From Pagrus major (taxonomy: Eukaryota; Chordata; Actinopteri; Spariformes; Sparidae): a stretch of DNA of 64,000 bases. The stretch lies in NCBI RefSeq assembly GCF_040436345.1, contig NC_133224.1, positions 9,168,741 through 9,232,740 of the forward strand, in the 5' to 3' direction. A model generated the notes under the pieces. That model did no database searches. It saw nothing but the letters and a program-made list of their open reading frames with translations, and was not told the origin of the DNA. Positions 12,181 to 25,100 of this stretch are shown piece by piece (the first letter of the stretch is position 1; every line of letters begins with the position of its first letter). The translations under genes were made by a program, and so were the position numbers.

Positions 12181-13931
12181 TCCCAGCAGCGTCTCATATG
12201 CGACTTCACAGATTTTTTTCCTGCACAACTAGCCAGTATCCATGAATGGCGAGCAAAATTGTGTAACTTCGGGCGCATCCATTACAAACCATCCATACAG
12301 GGTGAGTAGTGTACAGCTGTTATCGGCCGATACATAAAGTGCAGGTATTGGAATTCAGTTCAGGAAGGAAAAATGGTATAAGTGATCTTTTGAAGTTCTT
12401 GTTTTGCCTCATGGCTCCAAGCCTTGGGCCTAATAAAGGGGTTGGATTTCTCGTACAAAAGCCACGACAATGGGGCATTTATTTACTTGTGCAAGACTTG
12501 GAATGCATTAGTCTGAGCTCATACTTTTTTCTCTGGGTCTTCCAAAAAATCTTGCTGCTGTTTGCTTCGGCGAGGATGGGACGGAACATTCTGATGTAAA
12601 TCTAAAGCCAGTGTGGTTTTGAAAACAGCCCTGGCGTCATGTTTGATAGAGGCCCAAGTCCTCTCGGTGTTGTTGTTGGCATCTGCTTCCTGCTTAGCTA
12701 AGACAAGGGAGACGGAAAGCTAACACGAGGCAAATGTGACAGGCGGTGGAAGTACGTACCTATCCGCTGACTCTTGTTTTGGAGTGGTTCGGCGTCTTTT
12801 CTCGCGCTCACTCTTCTCCAAGAGAGTTTCCTCAGCCCCAGCGTTCGCCTTTCCCTGCCCCTGTTCCTTTGCTGTTTGTAGCGATTACAGCTTCGCCAAG
12901 GGAATGGTGGTTTCTACTGTGTCAGCAGCTTTTGCCCCCGCTGTCCCTCCACATTCAGGATGTTTCATTCAGAAAACATGAACCAGTTCCCCCTGTCTGA
13001 CTCCTGTTTGCTTTCATTCAGCTTCAGTGAGAAAACTCTTACCTACTTCCTATGGTGGAGCAGCTGAAATTCAGAGGAATACAAAGTGAACACTATTGAC
13101 ACTTCTGTGTTTGTTCCTCTGTCTCTCTCCTTTGTTTTTCTTCATGTAAATTCTTTTCTCCTTCGGGATGACAGAAGGAGGCCTGTATTTTGAAGCTGTC
13201 TATTACTGATGCCAGGCCTCTGATATATTGTATAAGATGAGAATATGCTGCTCTAAGCTTCCAGGAGAATTCACCAGAGAGCCAGGCTTAAAGAGAAAAG
13301 CTTCATTTTCTTATCCTGTTGGCCCAAATAGTTGCTTTGTTGTTCTCATCTGTGGTACTGAGGGCTCAGAGGCATTGTTCAATGGTCTCACTGCTGTCAG
13401 AACGTTCTGTCTGTTCTCTGACGACCACACAGAGCCGCTTCTTCATCCCCTCAGAGGAAGGTTGCAAATATACACAGGATCTCCCGTGTTGGGAAAGCCC
13501 CTAATGAAGCCACCTCCCATGGCTGTTAGCAACTGCCACTATTACTGTATTCGATAAGGAGGGAGTGGCAAGCAACGGGCCAGCCTGTAGTAAACCTCTC
13601 TGAAAGAAATGTTGTTGTAGCCTTGGGACTGATAGTTGCATCATATAAAGTCTGCTGACGCCACAGAGCAGTATCTCATCCTCCTTAGGTGAATGGTTTG
13701 TAATTGATGAAGACATGACTTCATCTTCTGCTGCTAATTGATCCTTGCGAGCCTTTGAATTGACATCGTTATAGTTACCCTATTGACTTTGCTAGAACTA
13801 AAGACATCAGTGCAAGTATTTTAATCAGACTTTTCAGTGGTACCTTGTCAAATAGATTTTACATCAGATTCTGTGCAATATTTATCTTTTCATGCAAGCA
13901 ATCTGGCTTCTTTTTAAACTTCAAACCTTGG

Positions 13932-13983
13932 ATGCACAGATACATTCAGCATGCATAGATACATTCAGCATGTATCTGTGCAT
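13932..13983. repeat. Short perfect inverted repeat (14-bp arms)
   Basis: ATGCACAGATACAT at 13932-13945 is exactly inverted as ATGTATCTGTGCAT at 13970-13983. The 24-nt loop contains a further near-repeat of the arm. It could form a hairpin or cruciform. There is no evidence that it is a processed RNA. Confidence 0.7.
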
Positions 13984-14012
13984 GTCTTGGAATAAAATGG
14001 AATATTTCAGTA

Positions 14013-14110
14013 TAGCTGCAACGATTAGACGATTCATTGTTCGATAGAACATTAATTGCCAACTAATTCGACATTTTGATTAATTTTTTAAGCTAAAGTG
14101 ACACATTTGC
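14013..14110. repeat. Partial copy of the 'gctgcaac' repeat
   Basis: 'tatagctgcaacgattagacgattcattgttcgatagaac...aattaatttt' matches the end of the family; the rest is missing. Confidence 0.55.
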
Positions 14111-15614
14111 TGCCTTTCTGTGTCATTTATGATACTAAATGAAGAATCTTTGGTTTTCGGACTGTTTGTATGTTACATTTTGGTCCGGTCTGTGTTCAGT
14201 AGGCCAAGCGGTCTGTCTGTCAATCAAGGTTCAAGGAAATCGTGTGGCTGTGATGGCACTGAAAGTGACCAGTTATAAGAGGGCCAGTTCCTCCCTTAGT
14301 TTCCACCCCCCAAACTTTCAAAAGTCAGGTTAATTCACACAAGCAGAACACACTAGCGAGAGTAAAGTTTAATTCTGCAGCATGCATGCCCTGCATTGTT
14401 ATCTAAGCATGTGAAATAATATAATTTGCTCGCAAGCTTGTTATATTGCACTCGCGAGACATAAATCTAACGCCATATGTTTGTTTCACAAAAGAAGCCA
14501 TTTGTCGTCTGGGAAATATGTATATGGATACATCGTTATCATGATATGACACTATATATTTTTGGATATCGTTGTATCTTGTGGAGGCCGACAAGTTGGC
14601 CGATATTTGCCTATCACAGATATATCTGTATTGGCATATATGTTCGATATGTGCCAATATGAAGCTCTTTTTTGAGAGAGAGGGAGAAATTATTCCAAAA
14701 AAACTGTTACTTGACAAAAATCAAGAATCAGTTGGGCTCTAATATTATGATATAAGTGTTTATATAAGTACCAATAGTATAATGGTTAGTCGCAGCCCAT
14801 GTTCCAGCTCATGATTTCTGCAAGCCATCCTCCACTGCTGGTGTTTTCTAAGGCAAGTGATGGCATCCATGGAGAGACCAGCAGCCTGCATCAACCCTCT
14901 GAAAGTGAGAGGCCTTGAGAAAGAGCAAGAAGGGCACAAAAAGGAGTTATCAAGTGTCAGGAAAATATTCCAGAAAAGAACAAAGCGAGAGAGAGAGGGG
15001 TTGGGATTCCAGGAAAGGCACACTGTTATCTCCAAATGTTTCTTTGCATTGTCTGGTTGTTTAACTAAGGCTGCCGGAGAGTTTTACTGAAGAATCCGCC
15101 TGGTGGCATTCCTGTGGCTGTTGACGTCAGGAGGCTTTGGCCTTTGCTTTAGAATCACAATGAAGTAATAGACATGTGTGTCATTTTGTGGAACAGTCTA
15201 TTGATTGTGGTTGAGGAAACAATGCTTTTTTTTTTTCCTGAAGAGCCGGGTTGTTCATGTTGTGGTTGATCATCTTGCACTTGTGGCTACAGCTCGATGT
15301 TCTCTACCGTTGCCATCATGTTGGAAGCACTGCACAAGAATGTACGTGAGGTTTCACATGAGCTCATGGAAGGAAACTAACTTGTTGGTTTATCCTAATA
15401 AGTCACCAGCAAAGTCTCTCTATTTATCACCCTGCTGGGTTTATTAGAATTGGACCTCAAATATTCTAACCTCAACCCCTGCTCGCCTAAGTGTCTGTAG
15501 ACAAATGAGCCCCCGATTCACCATAATTTACCAACTGGCGTTTTTTTATTCACCTCCCAGCATGAGAGTCGAACAGATTCTACTTTTTTGAAAGCATTCT
15601 AGGTTCAAGACAAA

Positions 15615-15616
<2 letters not shown>

Positions 15617-15652
<36 letters not shown>
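15617..15652. repeat. GT microsatellite
   Basis: Uninterrupted (GT)n of about 17-18 units in intron 1. Confidence 0.9.
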
Positions 15653-15655
<3 letters not shown>

Positions 15656-15938
15656 TTAGGATTTAGGAAACCATCTTTTGTCTCACATCTTGTTAATGAC
15701 AGAGCAGACTATTTTAGAAAGACAGCAAGTTCTGAAGAGGAACATGTAGCAGGAACAACAGCCCCCTTCCCTACCATGACAATAACAGTGAAACCAGACA
15801 GCAGTCCTGAGCTAACAAAGTCATTGCTGAACTGCACATACACATACATTAACACACACAAGTGTGTCGCGGTCTCTACATTTGGTTTGGTTTGCTGAGG
15901 ATCATCTCACAGCATGTGGGCTAAAGGTCATGTCTCTC

Positions 15939-15944
<6 letters not shown>

Positions 15945-15969
<25 letters not shown>
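15945..15969. repeat. GT microsatellite
   Basis: (GT)n of about 12 units next to a CT-rich tract. Confidence 0.85.
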
Positions 15970-16179
15970 ATCTCTGTCTCGCTCTCTGTTTCTGCCAGGA
16001 ATTCTATTTTTTTCTCTTGTTGCAGCGCAGCCGGTCCTTTGGGTGGTTTTGAGGCAAGGGCAGGGCAAGACAGTGGTTAGTTTGCCTGAGCTGATAGATG
16101 TCCAGAGAGACTGTGGCTCGTTTTCGACAGTCCCATTTTTTATAATTAAAGCTTGTACGCTGGAAAGATACAATCATAT

Positions 16180-16370
16180 AGTTGTAGAGCTGAAATGAGT
16201 AGCTATTCAATCGATTAACTGGCAAGTATTTTGATAACCTACTATTCATTTCAATTGTTTTTCTGGTTTTAGCTCCTCCAATTGTGAAGATTGGCTGCTT
16301 TTGTCTGTCTTATATCATTGTATCCAATTATCTTTTGGTTTTGGAAAGTTGGTTGGACAAAACAAACCCA
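16180..16370. repeat. Diverged copy of the 'gctgcaac' repeat
   Basis: 'gtagagctgaaatgagtagct...caatcgattaactggcaagtatttt' followed by 'ttggttttggaaagttggttggacaaaaca' is the internal order typical of the family. Confidence 0.5.
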
Positions 16371-16751
16371 AAGCTAGGGCTGCAAGATCTGTTTAAAAAA
16401 AAATAATCTAATTTGCAATTAGTTTTGACAGATATTGTGAGCCACGATCAGTTTGTCATTACAATTTTCATTGTCACAGAAAGAACTAGACATGTATTTG
16501 TGTCTGAGCCAGATAAACATGTGTGTTGTTTTCTTATATCTGGACAACAAGATTTGTAGGCAAGGGCATCTCTGCAGCACCACAGTACCTCATTATAATG
16601 CTGTCTGTCACGCATTTTAACGTAATCCAAAAATTGCGATTGATTGCGAGTGATTTCGATGATATGTCGATAGTCCTAGACCATAAAATCTGTAAAATGT
16701 TGTAAATATTTCACAACAAAACAACTAATCAGGAGAAGAATGCATTGAATT

Positions 16752-17085
16752 AAGCTAAAACAATTAGTTGAATGATCAATGAGGTGATTGACATAAAATT
16801 ATTTAGCAACTACTTAGGTACTCAATTAACTTGCAGTCTTTTTATTTTAAGCAAAATTGGCAAAAATTCACATGTTCTGACTTCTCAAGTGTGAATATTT
16901 GCTGGTCTTCTTACTCAATGAATTGAATGTGTTGTGGGTTTTGAATAGTTTGACATTTTGTGCTCTGGGAAATCATGACAGACATTTCTCGGCTTTATGC
17001 AACATTTTGTAGGACAAAATTGAGAAAAATAATTGCTCGATTCATCAGTAAAAAAAAGTATTTGTTAAGTTGCAGCATTGTAGTC
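16752..17085. repeat. Diverged copy of the 'gctgcaac' repeat
   Basis: It opens 'aagctaaaacaattagttgaatgatcaatgaggtgattgac' and closes 'gaaaaataattgctcgattcatcagta...gttgcagcattgtagtc', with matching internal order. A separate 'aatcgcaattag'-type remnant lies just upstream at about 16372-16680. Confidence 0.5.
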
Positions 17086-17675
17086 AGAAGGCCAACCCAC
17101 TAGTTATATGATGAAGAAAAGTTCCCAACAAACTTATTCACTATTCAAATGGCTGCATGATATGAAGCACCTGGGTGCTCAGGTAGTCGGCGGCTTCAGT
17201 GAGGAATGTTGACTTTTCAGGAGTTGCTTTAGTGTGGGTTAATCAAGGCACAAATACAAGAACTGTTCTGTGCAGTGTGATCAATGCCGGGTGAAAATAA
17301 ATGAGAGTGAAATTCAGTAAGGAGGCAACAGGGTTGCATAGTTAGTAGGAATGCCACCTTTCAACAAGGAGAGTTGTGATGACAAGCATCTGCCTTGCTA
17401 ATGCACTCAAACCCCACAAGCCCCAGTGAAGCTAACTGCTCTGAGCTTTGTGGAATAAAGCTTAAGATAATTTTCTTGTCGTGTTTACAAGTATAATAGG
17501 ATAATTTAAATCAAGACGGCAACATACTTCAGCTTTTTTAAGATGTACTGCAGCTCTCTATACTCTTTGCTGTAGTGACTACATGCCATTAGCAGGTTAG
17601 CTCAGCTAGCCATAGGCCCTATTAGCTGACTGTAGTGTACGTGGACCGTGTACAAGGAGGTTATGCTTTCACCTG

Positions 17676-17950
17676 TGTCCGTTTGGTGGGTGGGTGGGTG
17701 GTTGGTTGGTTGGTTTGTCAACAGGACTACAAAAAAATACTGAACAGATATCCATGAAACTTGTATGAAGGATGCGTCTCAGTCGAGAATAGACCCCATT
17801 CACTTTTAATGTGCATCTGGATAAAGGGACAGATCCAGGTTTTTTTTTTTAATCTTTCTTTAACATTGCAAGAAAGGATGTCTTTCAACATTTTTATTAA
17901 TTTCTCAGAGAGTAATGCATCGATCTTAATGAAAAGTATTAGGTGTGTTT
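17676..17950. repeat. Probable interspersed repeat starting with GGTG/GGTT tandem
   Basis: A short (GGTG)n-(GGTT)n tandem at about 17686-17715 is followed by 'gtcaacaggactac...tactgaacagatatccatgaaacttg'. I recognise this pattern as a repeat widespread in vertebrate and invertebrate genomes (possibly a LINE tail), but cannot name the family with certainty. Confidence 0.4.
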
Positions 17951-20702
17951 GGGTGTCTATTATCATTGAGTGAGTACAAAAGGAGATGTATCTGCTCTAC
18001 TGAATGCCATTCTAGTTTAACTGATTGTGATGGACATTTTTCACTACTTTCTGACATTTACATGGACAAAACGGTGTCCCAGGGCTTCAGCTGCTCGTTT
18101 TCTCCAACCAAAAGATCAGAATCCAAAGAAATTCAATTAATCATCACAAGAGAAAAAAAAAAAACAGCAACATCCTCACGCTATCTGGAAGCGGTGATGA
18201 ATTTGTTTTCATTATTGCTGCTGATTAATTTTCTGTCTTTGCGCCAGTTGTTAGCTTGAAATCCAAGAGTTTGACAAGGATTGGATGGATTGTTCTGCAA
18301 ACTGAGAAGTTTGAGTGCAGAGCAGTTCCTTTGTTCCCTCCAGCAATGCAAGAAAAAGTCGCTGAGCTTTCGAAAGGCAAAGGTGCACCAACACATGCTT
18401 TATAAAAGGGAATCAATGGTTGACACTTGTTGACTTGTGGTCAGCCCCGTGTTTTGCAAACAAATGTGTGCAAACAGAGTGTAGGCCTTGAGTTTGATCC
18501 TCACAGCAGCCAGTGTGGTTATCATATCCTTTACCAGAAACACTACCTGCTCCCTCATTGTCGGCTGTTGTGCACAAGAGCACAAGCTACAGTAGTGCTG
18601 CTGCGGTCGATCTCGACAACTCACAATCCTTTCCCCCTGGGTTCCCTCTCTCGTTCCAGCAGTGAGTCATCAGCTCAGCAGAGAGTGAGAAGCGGGGAAA
18701 GGGGAGCGGGAAAGGGTGGTTCATACAGGGTTCAAGGCTCCCTCGCCTCATCCCTCGCTTCTCTCTCCTGACAGTTTCCCCAGAGCACATGACCCGTCTC
18801 AACCCTAAACCCCAGCGTTTCTGTGTGGCTCTTTGGCTACAGACACACTTGTCACTTCAGTGCAGTTTTTTTTTATGAATGTCTAATTATGTGAGATCAC
18901 TTTTCTGTGCGTCTTTGCGCTTGGCATGAAAATGTTCTGTTCTGTGTCTCCTGCGGCTGTGTTTACTTAAAACAGCCCATGTGACTTTTGTCTTGTTCTT
19001 CCAATCTTTTTACACTTATAATGTGAGTGAGAGGACTTGCATCAACCAGCTGTTCAGGACTTAGTGGTTCAAGAAGTTTGTTTTTTCCAGAAGGTACTTT
19101 TGTTTAATTTGTCCTTAACCTAAATACTGTTGTGGTTGGTTTGTCTCTTGATTAGATACACTTTCAGCCCAGTACAGACTGATGCCTTTCTTTTTCTGTG
19201 TGTACAGACATGTTGTATCTGCACTCTGACAAGATTGGACAGAAAAACTCATGTTTATTATAGTCCTAAAAAGAGAGATTGTGCAAGTATAAGACTTCTA
19301 CTTCTACTGAAGTTTGCATGCAATCCAGCTAGCCCCTTGTGGTCTGTCTAACTGCACGGCAAATTAGCTAATAAGCTAACAGTAGCTACAGTCATCGATG
19401 TATAAAACTAAAACAGTTGGCAGCGGTTAGCAGTTACTCTTGTGATATGCTGCCCCTATTTGTTGGGAGTCTCATATCACAATAATAATACGATATTGAT
19501 AGGGCTCTAACTCACGGGTAAAGAAAGACAAATGTAAGTGTAAAATTTCACTAAGAGATGGAACAATAGCATTTTTTCCTTCCTGATACTGACTCATCGA
19601 GTTGAGTACGTGCAAACTTCTCATAAATGATGTGGTGTTGAATTGTTGCAGAGACGAGTGCAATCCTGATTTCAACATTTTGCGCTGGTATCAGAGGCAT
19701 TCGGATACTGGTATCTGAACAACCTTAATTTCACTCACATAAACCACATTCACACTTTTGGTATCTGAAGAGGTTCCTTTGCTGTGCGTCTCAAACTGTC
19801 GGAGGTGTGATGATGCAATACATCTCTTGTGTTTCCTCTATCATCTCTCTGTCTGAGCAGAAAACACTCATAGACTCTGAAAATGCACCTCCACCAAATC
19901 TCCCCAGATTTGCCCATGTCATTTCTACATTCACGGCCCAGAGCTCAAGCTCTATCAGATCCAGGTGAGGTGATTTTACCTTGTGTTCAGTAATACCGTG
20001 TTCTCTATTGAATTTTTTAAATTGAGGCAAATCAGTTCGGCGATGACCTCTTTGTAGATCCACTGCGACTGGTCAGACGTGTCGGACTATCTCGATTGAG
20101 GACACATGTTATCTGAGGACTGAATGGAGCCAGGTGGCACGACAGTATAGAGAAAACAGTCAGAGCTGCGGGATTCACAAAGGAGACTTCATTAAAGATA
20201 GAACAAGCATCAAGGGAGTGTGTGTGAGTGCAGGTTGGCTCCACAGCGCACACTGGAAATTTCATTATTTTGTGTTCACGACATGTTGTATGTGCAAAAG
20301 TAATGGAGTATGTTCCAGCCTGCGCGCCAGATTACACTCGTTAATGTGTACCGTTGATGTGCAAGTGAGTGTACGTCTAGATGTCTTATTGATTGTGTGC
20401 CAGGCCAAGAAGAGTTTTAAAAGTCTGTCCAGAGAGCTCCATATGGAGCATTGATGTCGGAGAGTGCGGTCAAGAGGGGGGAGAGATGGAGGGAAGGAAA
20501 ATGAAGGGAGGGAGGGAGGGAGAGGGAGACAGAACGAGGAGGCCTTTTCTTTGGCTTTTCTGCCTCTGTCATTAAGCTCTCCCATGTCAAAGACAGATGG
20601 AGCTGGTGCCCTGTGTGTGTATGTGTGTGTATTTGTGTATGGAGGCACTTGCAAGTGCAGACTGATGTGACCCACCCAACTCTACAGACACACACACACG
20701 CT

Positions 20703-20703
<1 letters not shown>

Positions 20704-20764
<61 letters not shown>
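20704..20764. repeat. Long CA microsatellite
   Basis: About 30 CA units without interruption, preceded by shorter CA blocks. Likely polymorphic. Confidence 0.95.
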
Positions 20765-20766
<2 letters not shown>

Positions 20767-21277
20767 ATTGAGCCCTGCCCTTGATTCTGCCTCCAGCGGG
20801 GCGTCTCAGGGCAGCTACCAGACCTCTGCCATCTGCAGTCAGTCAGCCTTGTGGGTCGGACAGCTCATCAGTAGTCCGTTAACTCCGTCAACTGAGTTCT
20901 CTCTGTTTCAGCTCCTATCTGCTCATGCAACATTAAATTCTTATAAAAGATCATTTTCAAGACCCTTTATGATTCTGATCACATCGTCCTTCATTTTCTT
21001 TTGTTTCATCTTGCCCTTCTCTTTTAGGTTGGCAACCAGAGTGGATTAATGTTAGGGGAGATATTGAAAGTAGAAATTCTTTATATACGCTTAAAGCTGT
21101 GTTTGACTCATTTTCGGTCAGTGGTTTGCCTACTTCAAAACAAAGAAATTTGGACGTTATTTCATGTAAGAAAGAAGGGCCAAGCAAGGTCATATGTGAC
21201 ATACTAAAGATGGATTTCACATCCAGTGTTTTCCTAGGTTTGTGAAAGGCTTAGACCCAAGAATTTGGGTTTAGAGG

Positions 21278-22171
21278 CAGGGCTATACAGTGCGAGCATT
21301 TCACTCGCATTTGCCCCTAAAAAAAAAATGTATGTGCGAACCGGGAAAATGATTTCGGCGCACAGTGTGCGAGCAAAGGTCACAAGTTACCATCACAACC
21401 ACAAGTTACCGTCACAACCTATTTTACTGCGATCGTTCAAAAACTACAAATCCCACAATCCTCTGGCCACAAAGCACCAATCACAGTAGTTTTCTGTAAT
21501 GACACAACCAGTGTCACGCGAGAGGTGACAGGTCAACGGAGGGGAAAAAAAGAGTGAACTTCCTTTAACTCGTAGAAGAAATAGAAGAAGAGAGTGCGAA
21601 AGCAGGATGAAATCGATTGAGTATTTTTTCAAATGGAAGCGAGAGGAGCACAATGAGAAGGAGGAATCGGGAGATAAGTCGAGAAAGAAAGAGGAGGAAC
21701 CGAAAAAGTGGAAAGTTGTAAGTGATGCGGCGGAAGTTGTGGGGCTAGCGCTAGCCTTGATGTTGACGCCATGGCGGCTACCGAAGACCCTGTCCCCGCT
21801 GCCCCACCGACTGGAGGAAGAACCTACAAATTCAACGAAAACTGTCTCAAAACTTTCCCGTGGCTTCAATATGACAACAAAGTGATGTTCTGCAAATACT
21901 GCAACTGACATCCTTTGTGTTTAGTACACATTGGATACAAAATGAAATGAAAAAAATGAAATCAAACACTGTACATTTAAGAAATTGTTTTGTGCTGCCT
22001 GAAATGAAAAAAAAAAATGAAATCAAACACTGTAAATCAAAATTTTGTTTGTGCTGCCTATTTAAGTGTGAAGTGTTAAGCATTGATAAATAAATATTTT
22101 TTGTGCTCCCAGATATATCTTTGTGCTCCCAGATATTTTACTTAGGAGAAAAATGTCAGCGTAGAGCCCTG
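21278..22171 (+). mobile_element. hAT-family transposon, internally deleted, 8-bp TSD
   Basis: The element is 894 bp. Its ends are short imperfect terminal inverted repeats: CAGGGCTATACAGTG on the left, and CAGGGCTCTACGCTG as the reverse complement of the right. It is flanked on both sides by a perfect 8-bp duplication TTTAGAGG (21270-21277 and 22172-22179). An 8-bp target duplication with CAGGG-type ends is the hallmark of hAT elements. Inside lies a fragment of the transposase N-terminus (separate entry). A 60-70 bp near-duplicate, 'gaaatgaaaaa...aatcaaacactgta', occurs twice at about 21940-22060. It cannot encode an active transposase. Confidence 0.88.
21607..21908 (+). pseudogene. Fragment of hAT transposase-like protein with BED-type half finger
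   Basis: Two overlapping frames appear to be parts of one broken N-terminal region. From 21607, the reading MKSIEYFFKWKREEHNEKEE continues lysine/glutamate-rich. From about 21771, another frame reads MAATEDPVPAAPPTGGRTYK and goes on to FNENCLKTFPWLQYDN and then a CxxC pair (CKYC), where TGA stops it at 21906-21908. The 'LKTFPWLQYD...MFCKYC' pattern resembles the start of BED/TTF-type zinc fingers in hAT-derived transposases. The second half of the finger and the catalytic domain are absent. A frameshift between the two parts is inferred. Confidence 0.6.
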
Positions 22172-25100
22172 TTTAGAGGGGCCTTCCCTAAAATATAGGG
22201 AAATAGTACATTTCTTTATTAAAAAAAATGCAGTTTCACATCATTTTGGACCATTAGTATTACCATATCTCGCTGAAGAAGTCCACTAGGGACTAGTTAC
22301 AACCATTAGATCCGTCATTTAGTTAGTTTTGATGCTCTCCACATTGATTTTACATTCATTTGGCTTAGGTGGAGTGCAGTAAAATTCAAAGAGCATGTAA
22401 ATAGAACTGCCTGCAAGAAAGGGAATGGACTCCCCCTAAAATTCAAGGCAAACTCGAATAACAAAAATTAGTCATGTAGCCACAATCATGCACTGTGCCC
22501 TTTCATGTGGACAGGAGTTGGCCCACGACACTGCTTTTACTTTCATAGCCATGTAGTTTTTGTAAATCCGGTAAGAAATTCAACCTGCACATTGGTCTTA
22601 TATTGATCTTCCTCTGTTCTTTTGCTTGTATATCCTCTCCCTTTCCTTGTGGATAGTTGTGGTTGCTTCATAGCTCCATATATTTGTAGTGACTCTGCCC
22701 TCACCACTCCTAGTTGGCTGCTGCGATTGTTGGCATGCATGGTGGCACATGCCAGGCAGCAGTGCCAAGCACACAGAGCAAGCCTCCACATCTCTCTGTT
22801 GTCTGGGAGACTTTCTGTCCACTCGTCTTCCCCTTATTTACATCTCTCTAACTGTCCCTCTCGCCTCCACCCCCTCTTTGAAGACCTTGTCCAGGGTTGA
22901 CTTAGCATACGAGTTTACTGCCCAAACTTGGCCCGCCTTCACTGCGACAGTTTTTTCTCAATGATTAAATACGTGCGTGAAGGATGTGTGCGTAATACCC
23001 TCGCTGCAGGCCACACACAGCATGGCACGGTGCAGCTGAGGAAGTGAGCCTATGAGTTAAAGGAAAAGTCTGCCGTCTATGCTTGGTGTCTGTTATAACT
23101 GCGTAACAGCGTGTGTTGGGGTTGTGACATCAGTATGCAGGTATTTTTTTCATCGGGCTGCCAGGGCAAATGTAGCCAGCGGGCACGAATTTCCAAATTT
23201 CTCTCACTTAGTCCCCTCCACACAAACACATTCACTTGCCTGGTGAGACATGTTATTTCCACCCATTTTTTCTCTGTCCGGTCTTGAAAATTTTGAAATC
23301 ACGCCATACACAGGTAACTATAACAAGGAGCACAGTGTCTCGATCCCAGCCTGTTTGTGTCTTTCAGGTAGTGCTGATTTTTGGCAGGACTTCACGAAAT
23401 AAAGCTCCTAGGCATGAGTTGGTACTTCTCAGAAGTCTTTTATGAGCTCGATAACAGGTTAGCATGGCAATGCCAGCCCATTATTTTGCTTTGCTTATTG
23501 TGTCTGGTGAATATCAATAAGCTTGTTGACAGGTGTCAGTTCATGTCAGCTGTACAAAAGGTGGCTGTCAGCTCCGTCCTTCGCACACATCAACATGAGT
23601 ACCTTCCGCACCTGAATGCACCACTTGCTAGATCTTTGCTTCTATGAAATAATCCATGCACTTTCAGATTCATGCTTCATTTTTGAAGATGTTTTGAAAA
23701 CCTACTTTTAATTGATCTGGAGTTCAACACAACACACATTGCCTCAATTATATGGTATTTACATGTGATCTCGGTATCAGTATTTATGGGTATAGTATTT
23801 GGCAACCATCTTTCTTCAGAATCACTGTAAGAGTTTGCCTACATCACTTGGTGTTGCTTTAATTGTCCACCTTAATCACTCTGGCTTGCCTCGCTTTTCA
23901 GTTTCTCTCTTCTTTCTGCTTTTTCGTTGACAGCGTGTTTTCTAAAATTTTCACCCGCGATTCAGTTGTCAGAACAGCAGGTGAGCCATGCGTCAATGAA
24001 GCCAATCAAAACCAGTGCGCACCAAATGACATTGCAACAACCAGTCACACTTACAAGATTGTACAAAAAAGCATATGTAGGCCTAGTTGTAAATGTAGAT
24101 CTAACATCAGAGAGCGTCTCTCTCTGCATAGCATGTGTGATTGACAGTAGACGGAAGAGAAGAGCGAGGGCAGATCGCGGATGGCATTGTTCTCTCTTGG
24201 ACAAATAAAAAACAATGAAAATTATAAAATGCTAAAATGGGTTACCAAATATACTTGGGTGCCACCCGCCTAAGTCAAGTCTAGGTGTGGGAAACGCTCA
24301 TAATGCAGCCAAAGAGGCTTTGTTTGAATTATTGAATACTGTCAAAAGTGTCTGGATGACAAGGTTTATAGTCAAACTGTAAAAATATCCAACCTCTGTT
24401 ACATGTCATTGTCACAAGTTTTTGATCACCACTTTTGAGGGATCACTGCAAGAAATGTGTGTATATTAGCTGATATATCTTGATTGGAATTTCCTACTCC
24501 TTCTTCAATATTGGCATCGGCCCAAAATTTGAGTATCGGTCGTGCTCTAATGTCAATACTGTGGTTATCACCACACCCCTAGTCAAACTGCAGGAATTAA
24601 TTTGCTTGGTTATGTTGTGTAACTTTGATTAGCATTAAGACCCATTTAGGCTGCCAGGCAGAGCGCACTCATTGAACTTTAGCTGATTTAGGAAATCTAG
24701 AGATGACATGTAGATTATTTTTGTACCCCATCGACCAATTGATTGGATTTGCCTTGAAAATAAGTTTCCCCTGGTGAACTCTGTGTATAAGCACCTTGTT
24801 TTCAGCTAAGGTTAGAGACGGATCATATATTTGGTGTCACTGAGACAGCCCATGGCTATGGAGGCCAGTGGAAGCTGTGAGGGAGCATGATGTTGATAAT
24901 GAGGTGTACAGCCACTCCGAGGAGTTGTGATATCTGCTATCAGCCCTCAGGCAGGGAAACCAGACACCTTTTTATAGGCCTAATCCCTCTTCCCATCCCT
25001 CCTCTCTCTCTCGCACTGCTGTTTGTGTGCACTGTCCTGGAGCTCTGTGTGTATAGTGTGTGAGTGTAAATGCAAATCCATATATACACAGTCTCATATT

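Noticed and set aside
20265..20761. Overlapping 100+ codon frames through CA and GA repeats
   Set aside because: Translations of simple repeats (Cys-Val or Thr-His runs) and of purine-rich tracts, not genes.
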